Positions 1 to 8,629 of a DNA stretch of 60,562 nucleotides are shown one piece after another. The stretch covers positions 1 to 60,562 of the forward strand of contig NZ_AUCY01000022.1 of assembly GCF_000430005.1 (NCBI RefSeq), read 5' to 3'. Origin of the DNA: Desulfovibrio cuneatus DSM 11391. GTDB lineage: Bacteria > Desulfobacterota > Desulfovibrionia > Desulfovibrionales > Desulfovibrionaceae. The position numbers and the translations under genes are program-made. Positions within the stretch are counted from its first letter, which is position 1; every line of letters begins with the position of its first letter. The notes under the pieces are model-generated. The model did not search any database, was not told the DNA's origin, and saw nothing but the letters and a program-made list of their open reading frames with translations.

Positions 1-212
1 ACACTTTTTTATCTGGTATAAGTGGTGAACATTTTATAAGTTGCATAAGAATGAGCCATCTTTGATGGGGGACTTCGTAAGGTTATAATGCGGAGTGCAG
101 GGGCGCATATGGGGTTAGCGGTGGGGTTAGTTCGGGGTGCATCTGGATGTCGTTTCGTGTCTGTGCATGTATGCTAACACTACGAAATCATTGTCTCACA
201 ATGGTGCAGCTA

Positions 213-260
213 TGCCCTTTCACGGCGTCGACAGGGGTTCAAATCCCCTTGGGGACGCCA
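213..260 (+). other. 3' half of tRNA-Glu(TTC), probable attachment site
   Basis: The segment carries a tRNA-Glu anticodon arm with loop CTTTCAC (anticodon TTC), a T-arm (AGGGG, loop TTCAAAT, CCCCT), the acceptor 3' strand TGGGGAC, and a discriminator G plus CCA. The matching 5' acceptor strand GTCCCCA is absent and the D-arm is degenerate, so this is not an intact tRNA. A 3' tRNA half starting at the anticodon is the usual footprint of a tyrosine-recombinase element that integrated into a tRNA gene. By that logic the element and the intact tRNA-Glu lie to the left of this window, and true chromosome resumes to the right. I considered and rejected a tmRNA end. Confidence 0.72.
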
Positions 261-271
261 ATAGTAAATTC

Positions 272-306
272 AGGCACTTACGTGTAAAAACGTAGGTGCC
301 TTTTTT
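272..306 (+). terminator. Intrinsic terminator behind the tRNA-Glu fragment
   Basis: An 11-bp stem (GGCACTTACGT with ACGTAGGTGCC, one G-U pair) and a six-base loop are followed directly by TTTTTT. The position 11 bases after the tRNA CCA fits the native terminator of the tRNA-Glu gene, retained on the chromosomal side of the attachment site. Confidence 0.75.
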
Positions 307-419
307 CGTGCTGTGCTAACCTATTGCTAACCACTTGCGTAATGGGGTGTGAAAGAATTTTGTGGGGTCAGGGCGGGGAAATGGTAGATAGAAGGCTGTG
401 GTTAGCACAGGGTTAGCAC

Positions 420-1021
420 AGAATCAGCGTGGATATTTGACTCAATCTGTTTGCAGTGTGCTTTGTTTTAATCATCGGCTATGCTGAAACGAGAGGAGAG
501 GACAAAGGAAATGGGCCTACCTTTTTAGGTATCCTCCTTCCAGTCCTGTCCTGACCCACGCAATAACTTGGGGGCGGGGCGCCTTATTCGTCCTAGGGGG
601 CTTACCGTGTCTTTTTAAATCCGTTAAGAAATAGCTTGCATTATGCTAAAAAAGTACACAAGTGCCGCAAATAGAACGCCGTAAAGCACATGGCTTGCAT
701 GCAGATGCCCTACCCGGTGCCAAGCAAAACACGCTACTTAAAACACAAGCACTCTCTCCGGCAATAGAGCAACAAAAAATCGACACTGCCATTCTCTTGC
801 ATTTGCCAGTATTGCCATGTTTATGCTATGTAATCCTATGGGCTATATTGTAATATCAAACATTGCGGCGTGTACTGCATGCCATTATTGCCTTCCTCTG
901 CCGGGAAGCCCGTGCAGGCCAGAGTCTGTCTTGCCCTGCGGGTTGTCATGGCAAATTATGGCATTCTGCTGCCATGTTCCCAGCCTGAACAGCTCACCGG
1001 CACCATTAAGAGGTTTGCAGC
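420..1021. other. Gene-poor stretch before the sensor kinase
   Basis: No convincing gene is seen. Short open frames exist but have no recognisable product and overlap one another. A possible folded element lies at 499-552 (AGGACA at 499-504 pairs with TGTCCT at 547-552). The last bases (AGAGG before 1022) form the ribosome binding site of the kinase gene. Confidence 0.4.
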
Positions 1022-2461
1022 ATGCTGGGCCATAATAAAAACATATTGCGCCATTTTCAGCTTTTGCTGGGCCTGTTTGCCGTGGTCATTCTGGCTGGCG
1101 GTATTATTGCCTATTCCCTTGCCGCCGGGCAGCTTAAAAATCAACTGGCGCTTAAATGCCAGGCTCTGGCCGCCACCGTGGCCACGGTTATTGCGGAAGA
1201 TTCCGAAGGCTACGCCGCCTTTTTGCAGAACATGGATACGCAAAGCGACTATTACCGCCGCACCAAAGCGCTGCTGATGCAGATTAAAAACGTCAACAAG
1301 CAGCATGTGCAGTATTTGTACACCACCAGCCGGGCGGGCGAAGATGCCATTATGTATGTTCTTGGCGGTGAAAACCCTTCAAGCCCGGTATACACCGCAC
1401 CGGGCGTGCAAGACACCATTACCCCGGCGGAGCGCATTGCCTATAATACCCTTGCCCCTACCATTGGTGAAGCATTTGAGCGCACCGCCTATGGGCAACG
1501 CCTCAGCGCTTACCAGCCTATACTCCATAAAGATACCGGCCAATTGTTGGGCATGGCAGGGGCAGATATCACCAGTGAGCAGTACAAAAGTATCATGCAA
1601 ATATTCATCATCCAGACGGTGGTGAGCATTGGTGCCGGGTTGTTGGTTTTTACTTTGGCAACGCACTGGTTTTCCGGCAAGGTCAACCTTATTGTGGACA
1701 GGCAGCTTTTTGCAGCCCAACGGGCCGAGCAGAAACTGGCCCAGGAAAACACTACGCTGGAACGCATCAACCGCATGAAAACCGAGCTTATGGCCACCAT
1801 TTCGCACGAGGCCCGCACCCCACTGGCAGTGCTGGCAAGTTACGCCGGGCTTGTTTCCATGAGCCTGAAGCGCAAGGGCACAGATGCAGCAACCGCTGCC
1901 GACCTGGATAAAATAGTTGCCGAAGCGCAGCGTGTGGCCGATTTAATAGACAGCATGCAAAAAATGACCTTGCATGGCAACAGCATGGCCAGCCGAATAC
2001 CCCTTGATTGTGCGGAACTTATCCAGCAGGTGGCCAGGCTCTACTGCCCACTTCTGCATCGTGAAGGCGTGGCCCTGCACTTGCGCCTGAACGAAGAATT
2101 ATGGGTTTGCGCCAACCCGGAAGAGCTCACCCAGGTGGTGTTCAACCTTATGCAGAATGCCAAAAACCATACAGAACAAGGGCACATTACCATTCAGGCA
2201 GCCAGAAAAAACGGCATCATCACCGTGACCATTGCCGATACAGGCAGCGGCATTGCGCCGGATTTGCTGCCGCATATTTTTGAACGCGGGGTGAAAGATG
2301 CCCTGGGCGGCGCAGGCCTTGGCCTTGCCATCTGCAAGGAAATTGTGGAAGCCCACGGCGGCACCATACACATTGCCAGCCGCAAGGGCACCACCGTCAC
2401 TGTGACGCTGCCGGAGAATACGAATCTTGGGGCTCTGCCCCAAACCCCGCAAAGGGACTGA
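1022..2461 (+). CDS. Membrane sensor histidine kinase
   Basis: This 479-residue protein has a first membrane helix at about residues 11-33, an extracytoplasmic Cache-like sensor region to about 190, and a second helix at about 195-215. A short coiled segment leads to a HisKA domain with the phospho-acceptor His262 in SHEARTP. The ATPase domain shows an N box (NLMQNAKNHT), G1 box (DTGSGIAP), F box (FERGV) and G2 box (GGAGLGLAI). It should sense an external ligand and phosphorylate the response regulator encoded just downstream at 2633. The start is supported by AGAGG upstream. The last dozen residues are encoded by a dispersed hairpin repeat that runs past the stop, so the native C-terminus was probably altered by repeat insertion. 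Confidence 0.9.
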   Translation: MLGHNKNILRHFQLLLGLFAVVILAGGIIAYSLAAGQLKNQLALKCQALAATVATVIAEDSEGYAAFLQNMDTQSDYYRRTKALLMQIKNVNKQHVQYLYTTSRAGEDAIMYVLGGENPSSPVYTAPGVQDTITPAERIAYNTLAPTIGEAFERTAYGQRLSAYQPILHKDTGQLLGMAGADITSEQYKSIMQIFIIQTVVSIGAGLLVFTLATHWFSGKVNLIVDRQLFAAQRAEQKLAQENTTLERINRMKTELMATISHEARTPLAVLASYAGLVSMSLKRKGTDAATAADLDKIVAEAQRVADLIDSMQKMTLHGNSMASRIPLDCAELIQQVARLYCPLLHREGVALHLRLNEELWVCANPEELTQVVFNLMQNAKNHTEQGHITIQAARKNGIITVTIADTGSGIAPDLLPHIFERGVKDALGGAGLGLAICKEIVEAHGGTIHIASRKGTTVTVTLPENTNLGALPQTPQRD

Positions 2462-2615
2462 ATCCCTTTGATCCCCTTTCCGTCAGTTGTTTCTGCTACG
2501 CAGAAACAACTGACGAGAATGCGGGTTCAGGGGCCGTCCATCTTGAGCGAAGTGAAAGTGGATATGACTCGTAAGTCCCCCTGGCTGGGGGCTTGGGGGA
2601 CAGCGTCCCCCAAAA
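2424..2615. repeat. Multi-hairpin intergenic repeat between kinase and regulator
   Basis: Consecutive dyads are visible: TTGGGGC-TCT-GCCCCAA near 2426-2442, AAAGGGA/TCCCTTT at 2452-2470, a 14-bp perfect stem at 2482-2514 (GTCAGTTGTTTCTG with its complement), and TTGGGGGAC-AGC-GTCCCCCAA near 2592-2612. The same ordered hairpin types recur at 55338-55489, so this is a dispersed repeat family. It separates the two genes of one two-component pair and could attenuate or process their shared transcript. Confidence 0.7.
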
Positions 2616-2632
2616 TAGGCAGGAGAATGAAT

Positions 2633-3295
2633 ATGAACAAGAAAGGTACTATCCTGCTGGTGGAAGATAACGCAGAACTGTGCGCCAACAACGCCCGTGC
2701 CCTGGCCATGCTGGAGTATGCAGTACACCCGGCGCACACGCTGGCAGCGGCCAGAACCTGGCTTGCGGCCAACAAGGCAGACATTATCCTGCTGGACGTG
2801 ATGCTGCCAGATGGCAACGGCCTGGACTTTTGCGCAGAAATTCGCGGCCTGCCCCTGCGCACAGGGGCGCATATTCTGTTCCTTACAGCCAAAACAGAGC
2901 GTGAGCATTTGGTACGCGGCCTGGCAAATGGCGGTGACGATTACATAACCAAACCCTTTCACCCGGAAGAACTGTTGGCACGGGTAGAGGCCGCCATGCG
3001 GCGCAGAAGCATGCAGCGTACAAACCAAGCACAGCACCATGCCGAAGCACCCACCACTGTGCTGGACATGCACAAGCTGCATGCCTTTGCCGCATTCTAT
3101 GCACTGACAGAAAAAGAAAGTGCCGTGCTTTTACATATTCTTCAGGCCAAGAACACCAGGGCAATGGCAGAAGGCATGAGCATATCTGCCAAGGGCATAG
3201 AGTTTCATATCAGTAACATTCTTCATAAAACAGGCATCAAAAAACGGCGGGATGTGCTGTGGGTTTTTGCGCAGTGGGTGAAGGAGAAAAATTGA
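2633..3295 (+). CDS. Response regulator, REC plus LuxR-type HTH
   Basis: This 220-residue protein has an N-terminal receiver domain with acidic residues near the start (VEDN), phospho-acceptor Asp55 in LLDVMLPDG, Thr in FLTAK and Lys in ITKPFHP. A linker leads to a C-terminal helix-turn-helix of the LuxR/GerE type (TEKESAVLLHIL, then SISAKGIEFHISNILHKTG). The open frame extends 55 codons further upstream through repeat DNA. AGGAG at 2621-2625 points to ATG 2633 as the start, with ATG 2627 too close to it. It is most likely the partner of the kinase at 1022. Target genes are unknown; the autotransporters further on are possible. Confidence 0.88.
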   Translation: MNKKGTILLVEDNAELCANNARALAMLEYAVHPAHTLAAARTWLAANKADIILLDVMLPDGNGLDFCAEIRGLPLRTGAHILFLTAKTEREHLVRGLANGGDDYITKPFHPEELLARVEAAMRRRSMQRTNQAQHHAEAPTTVLDMHKLHAFAAFYALTEKESAVLLHILQAKNTRAMAEGMSISAKGIEFHISNILHKTGIKKRRDVLWVFAQWVKEKN

Positions 3296-3395
3296 TGTTT
3301 TTGCACAATACCGCTGCCTGTTACAACGCAAACCATGCCCATCTTTTAGCCAAATGATGTTTTTTTTCGTTTTTTTATAAAGGTGTAAAATCCGA

Positions 3396-3722
3396 GGGAA
3401 GCACTGATTAAATGGCGTTTGGGAAACGCGCAGTTATTTTGTTTGGCAAGGCGCTAGCTTTTTTTGAAGCAGGAGTGACCATTCTGCAGGAAAGCAGAAT
3501 TGGGAACTGCCCGCAGGGCGGGAGCCGAAGGCCGAGGCCCAGGACGGGCCGAGTCAACTCTTCTGTCCTCGACTGTTTCAAAAAACCCTAAAGCCGACGG
3601 CAGTCGCGAGCGTTAGCGAGCCGTGGAGCGAGGGCGGAGGGAACAGACAGCTTTGCTGGCTGTTCATCTCAACGAAGCCCAAGCGGAAGAAAGTCGCCAA
3701 ACGGAATAAATCAGCGTTTCCC
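3396..3722 (+). repeat. MITE-like repeat, copy A (327 bp)
   Basis: It begins GGGAAGCACTGATTAAAT and ends AAATCAGCGTTTCCC, which are imperfect terminal inverted repeats. An inner pair (GGAAACGCGCAGTTATTTTG with CGGAATAAATCAGCGTTTCC, and GTTTGGC with GCCAAAC) extends the match. The interior carries a hairpin at 3479-3502 with loop AGGAAA and GC-rich dyads. No coding frame is convincing. Related copies lie at 3837-3988, 8301-8629, 57915-58040 and, split, at 28865-28904 and 29584-29600. Family identity is unknown; it behaves like a non-autonomous element. Confidence 0.75.
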
Positions 3723-3763
3723 TAGTATTTCCCTAGTACGGATTTTTTTTACCCGTGCTACAT

Positions 3764-3801
3764 AAAGCGCAACCTCTATTTTTTATAGGGGTTGCGCTTT
3801 T
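3764..3801. terminator. Intrinsic terminator, probably bidirectional
   Basis: AAAGCGCAACC at 3764-3774 pairs with GGTTGCGCTTT at 3790-3800, around an AT-rich loop. A T run follows on the plus strand and an A run precedes, so it can work both ways. It lies between repeat copies A and B and would end transcription from the two-component genes. Confidence 0.65.
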
Positions 3802-3836
3802 GCTTTCTGGCAGTACTGCGCTGCCCATGTGCTCTA

Positions 3837-3988
3837 GGGAAGCACTGATTAAATAGTTTTTGGAAACGCGCAGTTATTTCGTTTGGCAAGGCATGAGCTT
3901 TTTTTGAAGCAGGAGTGGACTCTTCTGTCCTCGACTGTTTCAGAAAAAGCGAAATAACGCCGCCAAACGGAATAAATCAGCGTTTCCC
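3837..3988 (+). repeat. MITE-like repeat, copy B (152 bp)
   Basis: It has the same termini and orientation as copy A (GGGAAGCACTGATTAAAT to AAATCAGCGTTTCCC) but lacks about 175 bp of interior. The shared CTCTTCTGTCCTCGACTG segment is retained. It reads as an internally deleted sibling of copy A, a common pattern for MITE-like elements. It ends about 90 bp before the likely start of the regulator at 4081. Confidence 0.72.
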
Positions 3989-4080
3989 TACAAGCTGAGG
4001 CCATTGCATACTGCACCGTGTTGCAGGGTAGTTGGGGAAATTTCCCTGCTTCGATAACAGTCAATACATGGTTGTTCACT

Positions 4081-5640
4081 ATGATGACACGGCATGGACA
4101 TATTTTTGCCTTTGTGCTTTTGGCACTGTGTTTTGCCCTGTTTAACGTCAGTGCGGTGACCTACCAGTTGCGCGGCGTGCCCATGGGTAATTTCCCGGTG
4201 AGTATGGCGTTGTATTATGCGGCTTTTTTCCTAACCGCTCTGTTGGGGGACTGGTACATACGGCGTAGTGCCCAGGCGGCAGACCGTGCCGGGGCTGTTT
4301 TTGGGCGCGTTCCCGCCGCAAAAAAACGCATTGTTGCCTTGTCGGCTCTGCTCATTTTACCAGCCTGCATCAGCCCGTGGGCGCATATTCTGGAGCGGCA
4401 GGGCGCGGGTATTCCCGTGCTGAATCTCGCACAAATTTTTTTATGGGCACTGTTTCTTCCGGTGGGTCTGCATTTTTTCCGCAGCCGTGTACCACCACGC
4501 TTGCAAATGCTGCTGTACGGCCTGGGCATAGGCAGCGGGCACCTGTGGTGGATGCTGCTTGCGCCTTTGGTCAGCCCTTCGCTCAGTGCAGAGCCGGGCA
4601 TGGCGGTGCTGGCCGTGCGCCATTACCAGCTTTTGCTGAACATCTTGCGGGCCATACTGGCGCTGGGCATAGCTGTGCTGGTGTATTTGCTGGCAACCAG
4701 AACCCCCTGGCACCCGGAATGCCTGCCGGAAAAACATATCTTCGCACACACAAAAAGCCTTGCCCCTGCCACGCATGAAGTGCTGTGGGCAGATGCCCCC
4801 CTGCCCGTGCGTTTTCCCTGGCTGTTTTTGCTGCCCCTGGCCGGGCTTTTTTTCATGAACGGCCTTGCGGGCAACCTGTTTGTTTCACGGCTTAATGTGT
4901 ATGGCCAGTACCCCGGCCTTATGCACCTGGTTCTGGCGCTGTTGTTCAGCGCCCTTGGCTTGTTTTTGTATAGCGGGGCAATACGCCTTAAAACCACCCT
5001 GTTCCTTGCTGCCGTCATTTTTCTGGGTATTCCCCTGTTTTTTGTGGCACAGGCGGAATCTGTACTGCAACAAGTGCTCTACACCCTGTTTTCTGCGGCG
5101 CACCAAACCCTGGTTTTTTCCGGCACGCTTGTCTGCTTTGCCTATGCACCCCACACCATGCGCCCGGTCAGCACTTCATGTGCCGTATGGCTAACTTCCA
5201 GCGTTTTTGTGCCGGGCGGTATGGTTGCCGCGTACATAGCGCCCCATTTGCCACTTTCACAGGGAGTGCTGTTGTGCCTTTGTGGCGTTATGGTTCTGGC
5301 GCTTTTTCCCCTGCTGCGCGAGGCCTTCCCCTTGCCAGCATTGCCAAAGGTGAACGTGCAAAACACCCCCCAGCACGAAAATACGCCCTCCAGCCAGGCC
5401 TTGGCCAGCCGCATTGCCGCTTTTGCGGCACAGCACAGCTTACCCCCGCGCGAAATACGCATTCTGGAATTGCTCTGCCAAGATGCTTCCAGCCAGGAAA
5501 TTACCCAAACTCTTGGCATTAAAGAAAGCACCGTGCGGCCCTATATCAGCCGCATGCTCAAAAAATGCGGTGCGGTGAACCGCCAGGAACTGGGGCGCAT
5601 GGCCTGTACCTATCAGGATGACAATGTTCCATGCCCGTAG
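4081..5640 (+). CDS. Membrane-bound LuxR-family regulator
   Basis: From ATG 4081 the product is about 519 residues. The first ~430 residues form about twelve hydrophobic segments in an MFS-like layout. The last ~65 residues are a LuxR/GerE helix-turn-helix (LPPREIRILELLCQDASS, then QEITQTLGIKESTVRPYISR). Transporter-like membrane regulators with a C-terminal LuxR domain are known, but what they sense is mostly unclear. The open frame also runs from GTG 4018; neither start has a strong ribosome binding site, so the N-terminus is uncertain. It lies directly upstream of two autotransporters whose promoters share a palindrome, which makes it a candidate regulator of them. Confidence 0.78.
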   Translation: MMTRHGHIFAFVLLALCFALFNVSAVTYQLRGVPMGNFPVSMALYYAAFFLTALLGDWYIRRSAQAADRAGAVFGRVPAAKKRIVALSALLILPACISPWAHILERQGAGIPVLNLAQIFLWALFLPVGLHFFRSRVPPRLQMLLYGLGIGSGHLWWMLLAPLVSPSLSAEPGMAVLAVRHYQLLLNILRAILALGIAVLVYLLATRTPWHPECLPEKHIFAHTKSLAPATHEVLWADAPLPVRFPWLFLLPLAGLFFMNGLAGNLFVSRLNVYGQYPGLMHLVLALLFSALGLFLYSGAIRLKTTLFLAAVIFLGIPLFFVAQAESVLQQVLYTLFSAAHQTLVFSGTLVCFAYAPHTMRPVSTSCAVWLTSSVFVPGGMVAAYIAPHLPLSQGVLLCLCGVMVLALFPLLREAFPLPALPKVNVQNTPQHENTPSSQALASRIAAFAAQHSLPPREIRILELLCQDASSQEITQTLGIKESTVRPYISRMLKKCGAVNRQELGRMACTYQDDNVPCP

Positions 5641-5760
5641 CGAAAAAAAACATAAAAAAACATATACTGAAAAACCAAACTGTTAGGCTAAATTGCAACA
5701 ATTGTTGTTATTGCTTTTTACGTAAAAATATGGCGTAGAATAGAAGAATTTTTGTATTTT
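5641..5760 (+). promoter_or_regulatory. Autotransporter promoter region, copy 1
   Basis: About 120 bp here are nearly the same as 8811-8937 upstream of the second autotransporter. Conserved parts are an A-rich stretch, the perfect 12-bp palindrome CAACAATTGTTG at 5696-5707, TTGCTT as a possible -35, and TAGAAT as a possible -10 with 18-bp spacing. The palindrome overlaps or abuts the -35, as an operator would. A roughly 140-bp leader then runs to the gene start. Confidence 0.6.
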
Positions 5761-5903
5761 TGACTGTGTAAGAAATGGTGCCGTTCAACGCCGCCGCCAG
5801 CGTACTGGGCATGCGCGGCCTTACCAGCAGTGGCCCCAAACCCAATGGCAGGCAAAGCCCTCATAATGTCTTTTACTAACACGTTCAACATAAAAGGAGT
5901 GTA

Positions 5904-8300
5904 ATGATGAAAAAACATGACAAATGCTTGTTTAAAACAGTTGTGTGTTGTCTTAGTGTAGGTTTAATAAGCCTTTCGCCAATCTTAGAACTTGAGTCAG
6001 CAAAGGCAGAAACCATAACTTATGACGACACAGCCGCCGCTACTGGTAAAGGCTTACAAAATAATCCCACTTGGCTGTGGGGAAGAACTATTACAGACGT
6101 TCTCTATCCAGGCACAACAGAAAACCCTGGTGCCAGTGGCAATACGGTAAATGTTGATTTTACCACTGGGGGAGGTAACATCAACCCCGATACCGTTTTT
6201 GGTGGGCTGAGCGAAAATAACAGCGTGTATAACAACACGGTAAACATCAAAGCTGGTACGATGGACTTTGTCTACGGCGGGTGGAGCAATTCTGGCAACG
6301 CCTACGGTAACACGGTAAACATCAGCGGTGGTACGATTACGAGCACTGTCTTCGGCGGATGGGTTGAAAGTGGTTCTGGCAACGCCTACGGTAACACGGT
6401 AAACATCAGCGGTGGTACGATTAATGGATGGGTCCTCGGCGGGAATGTTGAAAGCGGTTCTGGCGACGCCTACAACAACACAGTAAACATCAGCGGTGGT
6501 ACTATTGCCGGGGAGGTCTACGGCGGGTGGAGCGGTTCTGGCAACGCCTACGCCAACACGGTAAACATCAAAGCTGGTACGATGGACTTTGTCTACGGCG
6601 GGTGGAGCGGTTCTGGCGACGCCTACAACAACACAGTAAACATCAGCGGTGGTACTATTGCCGGGGAGGTCTACGGCGGGTGGAGCGGTTCTGGCAACGC
6701 CTACGCCAACACGGTACACATCAGCGGTGGTACGATTGAAGGCTATGTCATCGGCGGGCAGAGCGTGTCTGGCGACGCCTACAACAACACGGTACACATT
6801 AGCGGTGGTACGTTTAACAGAGATGTCGGCGGCGGGTGGAGCGGTACTGGCAACGCTATAAACAATCAGGTATTCCTTTCCGGCGCTCCGATTTTGACAG
6901 ATGTCTCCTTATCCGGTGGGAAGAGCCAGTCTTCCACTGGCGACGTCGACCAATTTACCGGCAATACCTTATGGGTGCTTAACCCTATAGCCAGTTCTGT
7001 TTACCAAATCGACTCCTTCCAGAAGTATCGTTTTTTACTGCCTAATACTTGGTCTGATAAGCCAATGCTTACAGCAACTGATATCATCGATTTAACAGAC
7101 GAGCACGACTCTAGCCGAATAGCTACAGTAGATAGGCTGGGCATAGCCAGCGGTGGCACAATGCCGAACATAGGCGATAAATACACCTTGTTAGAAGCTA
7201 CCGAAATCAGAGGTGAATTTGAGCCCTACAGCGTAGTGGCAACCAAGGGCATAAGCCTGTTGTATGATATGAATGTTGCTGGTGACAATGATTGGTCTAG
7301 TATTACTGCCACAGTGGCTGGCGTCAGCGTAAACCCCCAAACCAAAGCCCTTGCTGAGGGTATTGTTTCCGGCGTCGCCTTTATAAACCAAGGGGCGGAT
7401 TTAGCGGCGGGACAAGGTATGGGCAGTGCTTTAAGCAGTGCGAATGCGGTGGGAGCGGGTAATTTATCCTCTTTTGGTGCTATGAGTGCCGGTAGTTCTG
7501 AATACGAAACAGGCAGCCATGTAGATGTTGACGGATTTTCACTTATGACCGGCCTTGCCTGGAATGCCCCGCTGGGCCAAAATTCTCTGGTTTTGGGTGG
7601 TTTTTTTGAAGCAGGCTGGGGCAACTACGATTCATACAACAGCTTTTCGGGCAGGGCTTCCATTAATGGCAGCGGCGACACCGAATATTACGGCGGCGGC
7701 CTTTTGGCCCGCTACAGCCTTACGGAAGGACTTTTCAACGGGCTTTATACCGAGGCTTCAATAAGGGCAGGCTATGTAAGCACAGACTTTACCAGTAACG
7801 ACTTTGAAGATTTTTACGGCCCTGTCACGGCAGAGTACGATTCCAGCTCTGCTTACTACGGCGCGCACCTGGGGCTTGGCTATGTGTGGCAACTGTCGGA
7901 AAAAGCCTCGCTGGACTTTTCCACCAAGTATATTTGGACACATCAGGAAGGCGATAGCGTAACGGTAGCAGGCGACCCCATAAAATTTGATGCTGTAAAT
8001 TCACACCGCTGGAGAAACGGCGCACGCTTCAGCTATGATTTTGATACAAAGTCGGGCATGCGCTTCACTCCATTTATTGGGGCGGCCTATGAACATGAAT
8101 TTGACGGCAAGGCCAGCGCCAGCACGTACGGGCTGAGCATCGACGCCCCCACCCTTAAAGGCGGCACAGGGGTTGGGGAAATTGGCATAGGCTATAAGCC
8201 TGCGCCCAAAAGCCCCTTTGGCCTGAATGTTGGCATGCAGGCCTACACAGGCGTGCGTGAAGGGGTGAGCGGGAATTTTCAGTTGAAGTATGAGTTTTAA
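5904..8300 (+). CDS. Autotransporter adhesin-like protein 1
   Basis: This 798-residue protein has a signal peptide with likely cleavage after AKA near residue 35. The passenger (about 40-340) is built from ~20-residue repeats of the pattern NTVNISGGTI..VYGGWSGSGNAY, expected to form a beta-solenoid. A linker precedes a C-terminal autotransporter beta-barrel from about residue 530, ending LKYEF with the terminal Phe typical of outer-membrane barrels. It should be displayed on or released from the cell surface. AAGGAG sits just before ATG 5904; ATG 5907 is an alternative. It is paralogous to the next gene, with similar barrels and divergent passengers. A MITE-like repeat begins at the base after its stop codon. 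Confidence 0.9.
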   Translation: MMKKHDKCLFKTVVCCLSVGLISLSPILELESAKAETITYDDTAAATGKGLQNNPTWLWGRTITDVLYPGTTENPGASGNTVNVDFTTGGGNINPDTVFGGLSENNSVYNNTVNIKAGTMDFVYGGWSNSGNAYGNTVNISGGTITSTVFGGWVESGSGNAYGNTVNISGGTINGWVLGGNVESGSGDAYNNTVNISGGTIAGEVYGGWSGSGNAYANTVNIKAGTMDFVYGGWSGSGDAYNNTVNISGGTIAGEVYGGWSGSGNAYANTVHISGGTIEGYVIGGQSVSGDAYNNTVHISGGTFNRDVGGGWSGTGNAINNQVFLSGAPILTDVSLSGGKSQSSTGDVDQFTGNTLWVLNPIASSVYQIDSFQKYRFLLPNTWSDKPMLTATDIIDLTDEHDSSRIATVDRLGIASGGTMPNIGDKYTLLEATEIRGEFEPYSVVATKGISLLYDMNVAGDNDWSSITATVAGVSVNPQTKALAEGIVSGVAFINQGADLAAGQGMGSALSSANAVGAGNLSSFGAMSAGSSEYETGSHVDVDGFSLMTGLAWNAPLGQNSLVLGGFFEAGWGNYDSYNSFSGRASINGSGDTEYYGGGLLARYSLTEGLFNGLYTEASIRAGYVSTDFTSNDFEDFYGPVTAEYDSSSAYYGAHLGLGYVWQLSEKASLDFSTKYIWTHQEGDSVTVAGDPIKFDAVNSHRWRNGARFSYDFDTKSGMRFTPFIGAAYEHEFDGKASASTYGLSIDAPTLKGGTGVGEIGIGYKPAPKSPFGLNVGMQAYTGVREGVSGNFQLKYEF
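6454..6716 (+). repeat. Exact internal duplication in the passenger coding region
   Basis: Bases 6454-6563 and 6607-6716 appear identical (110 bp), offset by 153 bp, which is 51 codons in frame. Weaker copies surround them. Such exact in-frame repeats are prone to slippage or recombination that would change passenger length without shifting the frame. Confidence 0.75.
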
Positions 8301-8629
8301 GGAAACGCTGATTTATTCCGTTTGGCGGCGTTGCTTAACATTCTTCCGCTCTTGCGGCGGGGTGCATGCTTCGGCGGCAAAGCCGCCTTCGCCCCGCCGC
8401 ATCGCTCCACGGCTCGCTAAGCTCGCGACTGCCGTCGGCTATTTTGAAACAGTCGAGGACGGAAGAGTTGACTCGGCCCGTCCTGGGCCTCGGCCTTCGG
8501 CTCCCGCCCTTTGGACGGCTCCCAATTCCGCTTTCCTGCGGAATTGTCACTCCTGTTTCAAAAAAAGCTCGCGCCTTGCCAAACGAAATAACTGCGCGTT
8601 TCCAAAATACCATTTAATCAGTGCTTCCC
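8301..8629 (-). repeat. MITE-like repeat, copy C (inverted)
   Basis: It starts GGAAACGCTGATTTATTCC directly after the autotransporter stop codon and ends AATCAGTGCTTCCC. It is the same family as copies A and B in opposite orientation. It holds the hairpin CAATTCCGC-TTTCCT-GCGGAATTG at 8523-8546 and GC-rich dyads. It may act as the 3' hairpin end of the autotransporter 1 transcript. Confidence 0.75.

Larger units (their letters stand above)
111..419. repeat. GTGCTAACC / GGTTAGCAC boxes around the att site
   Basis: GTGCTAACC occurs at 313-321 with a near copy TTGCTAACC at 324-332. Its reverse complement GGTTAGCAC is at 400-408 and 411-419. Core GGTTAGC/GCTAAC also occurs at 113-119 and 173-178. 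Spaced short direct and inverted copies beside an attachment core resemble arm-type binding sites of tyrosine recombinases; that role is inferred. It is odd that most copies lie on the presumed chromosomal side of the core. Confidence 0.45.

Noticed and set aside
180-260. tmRNA (ssrA) 3' end or intact tRNA
   Set aside because: The anticodon arm with CTTTCAC and the GGGGACGCCA end identify tRNA-Glu, and the 5' acceptor strand is missing, so neither applies.
662-1277. Several short overlapping frames before the sensor kinase
   Set aside because: They overlap each other and the kinase gene, lack start signals and show no recognisable product.
6240-6860. CRISPR-like array
   Set aside because: The regular repeats are codons of the adhesin passenger, in frame throughout, with no palindromic repeat unit and no cas genes.
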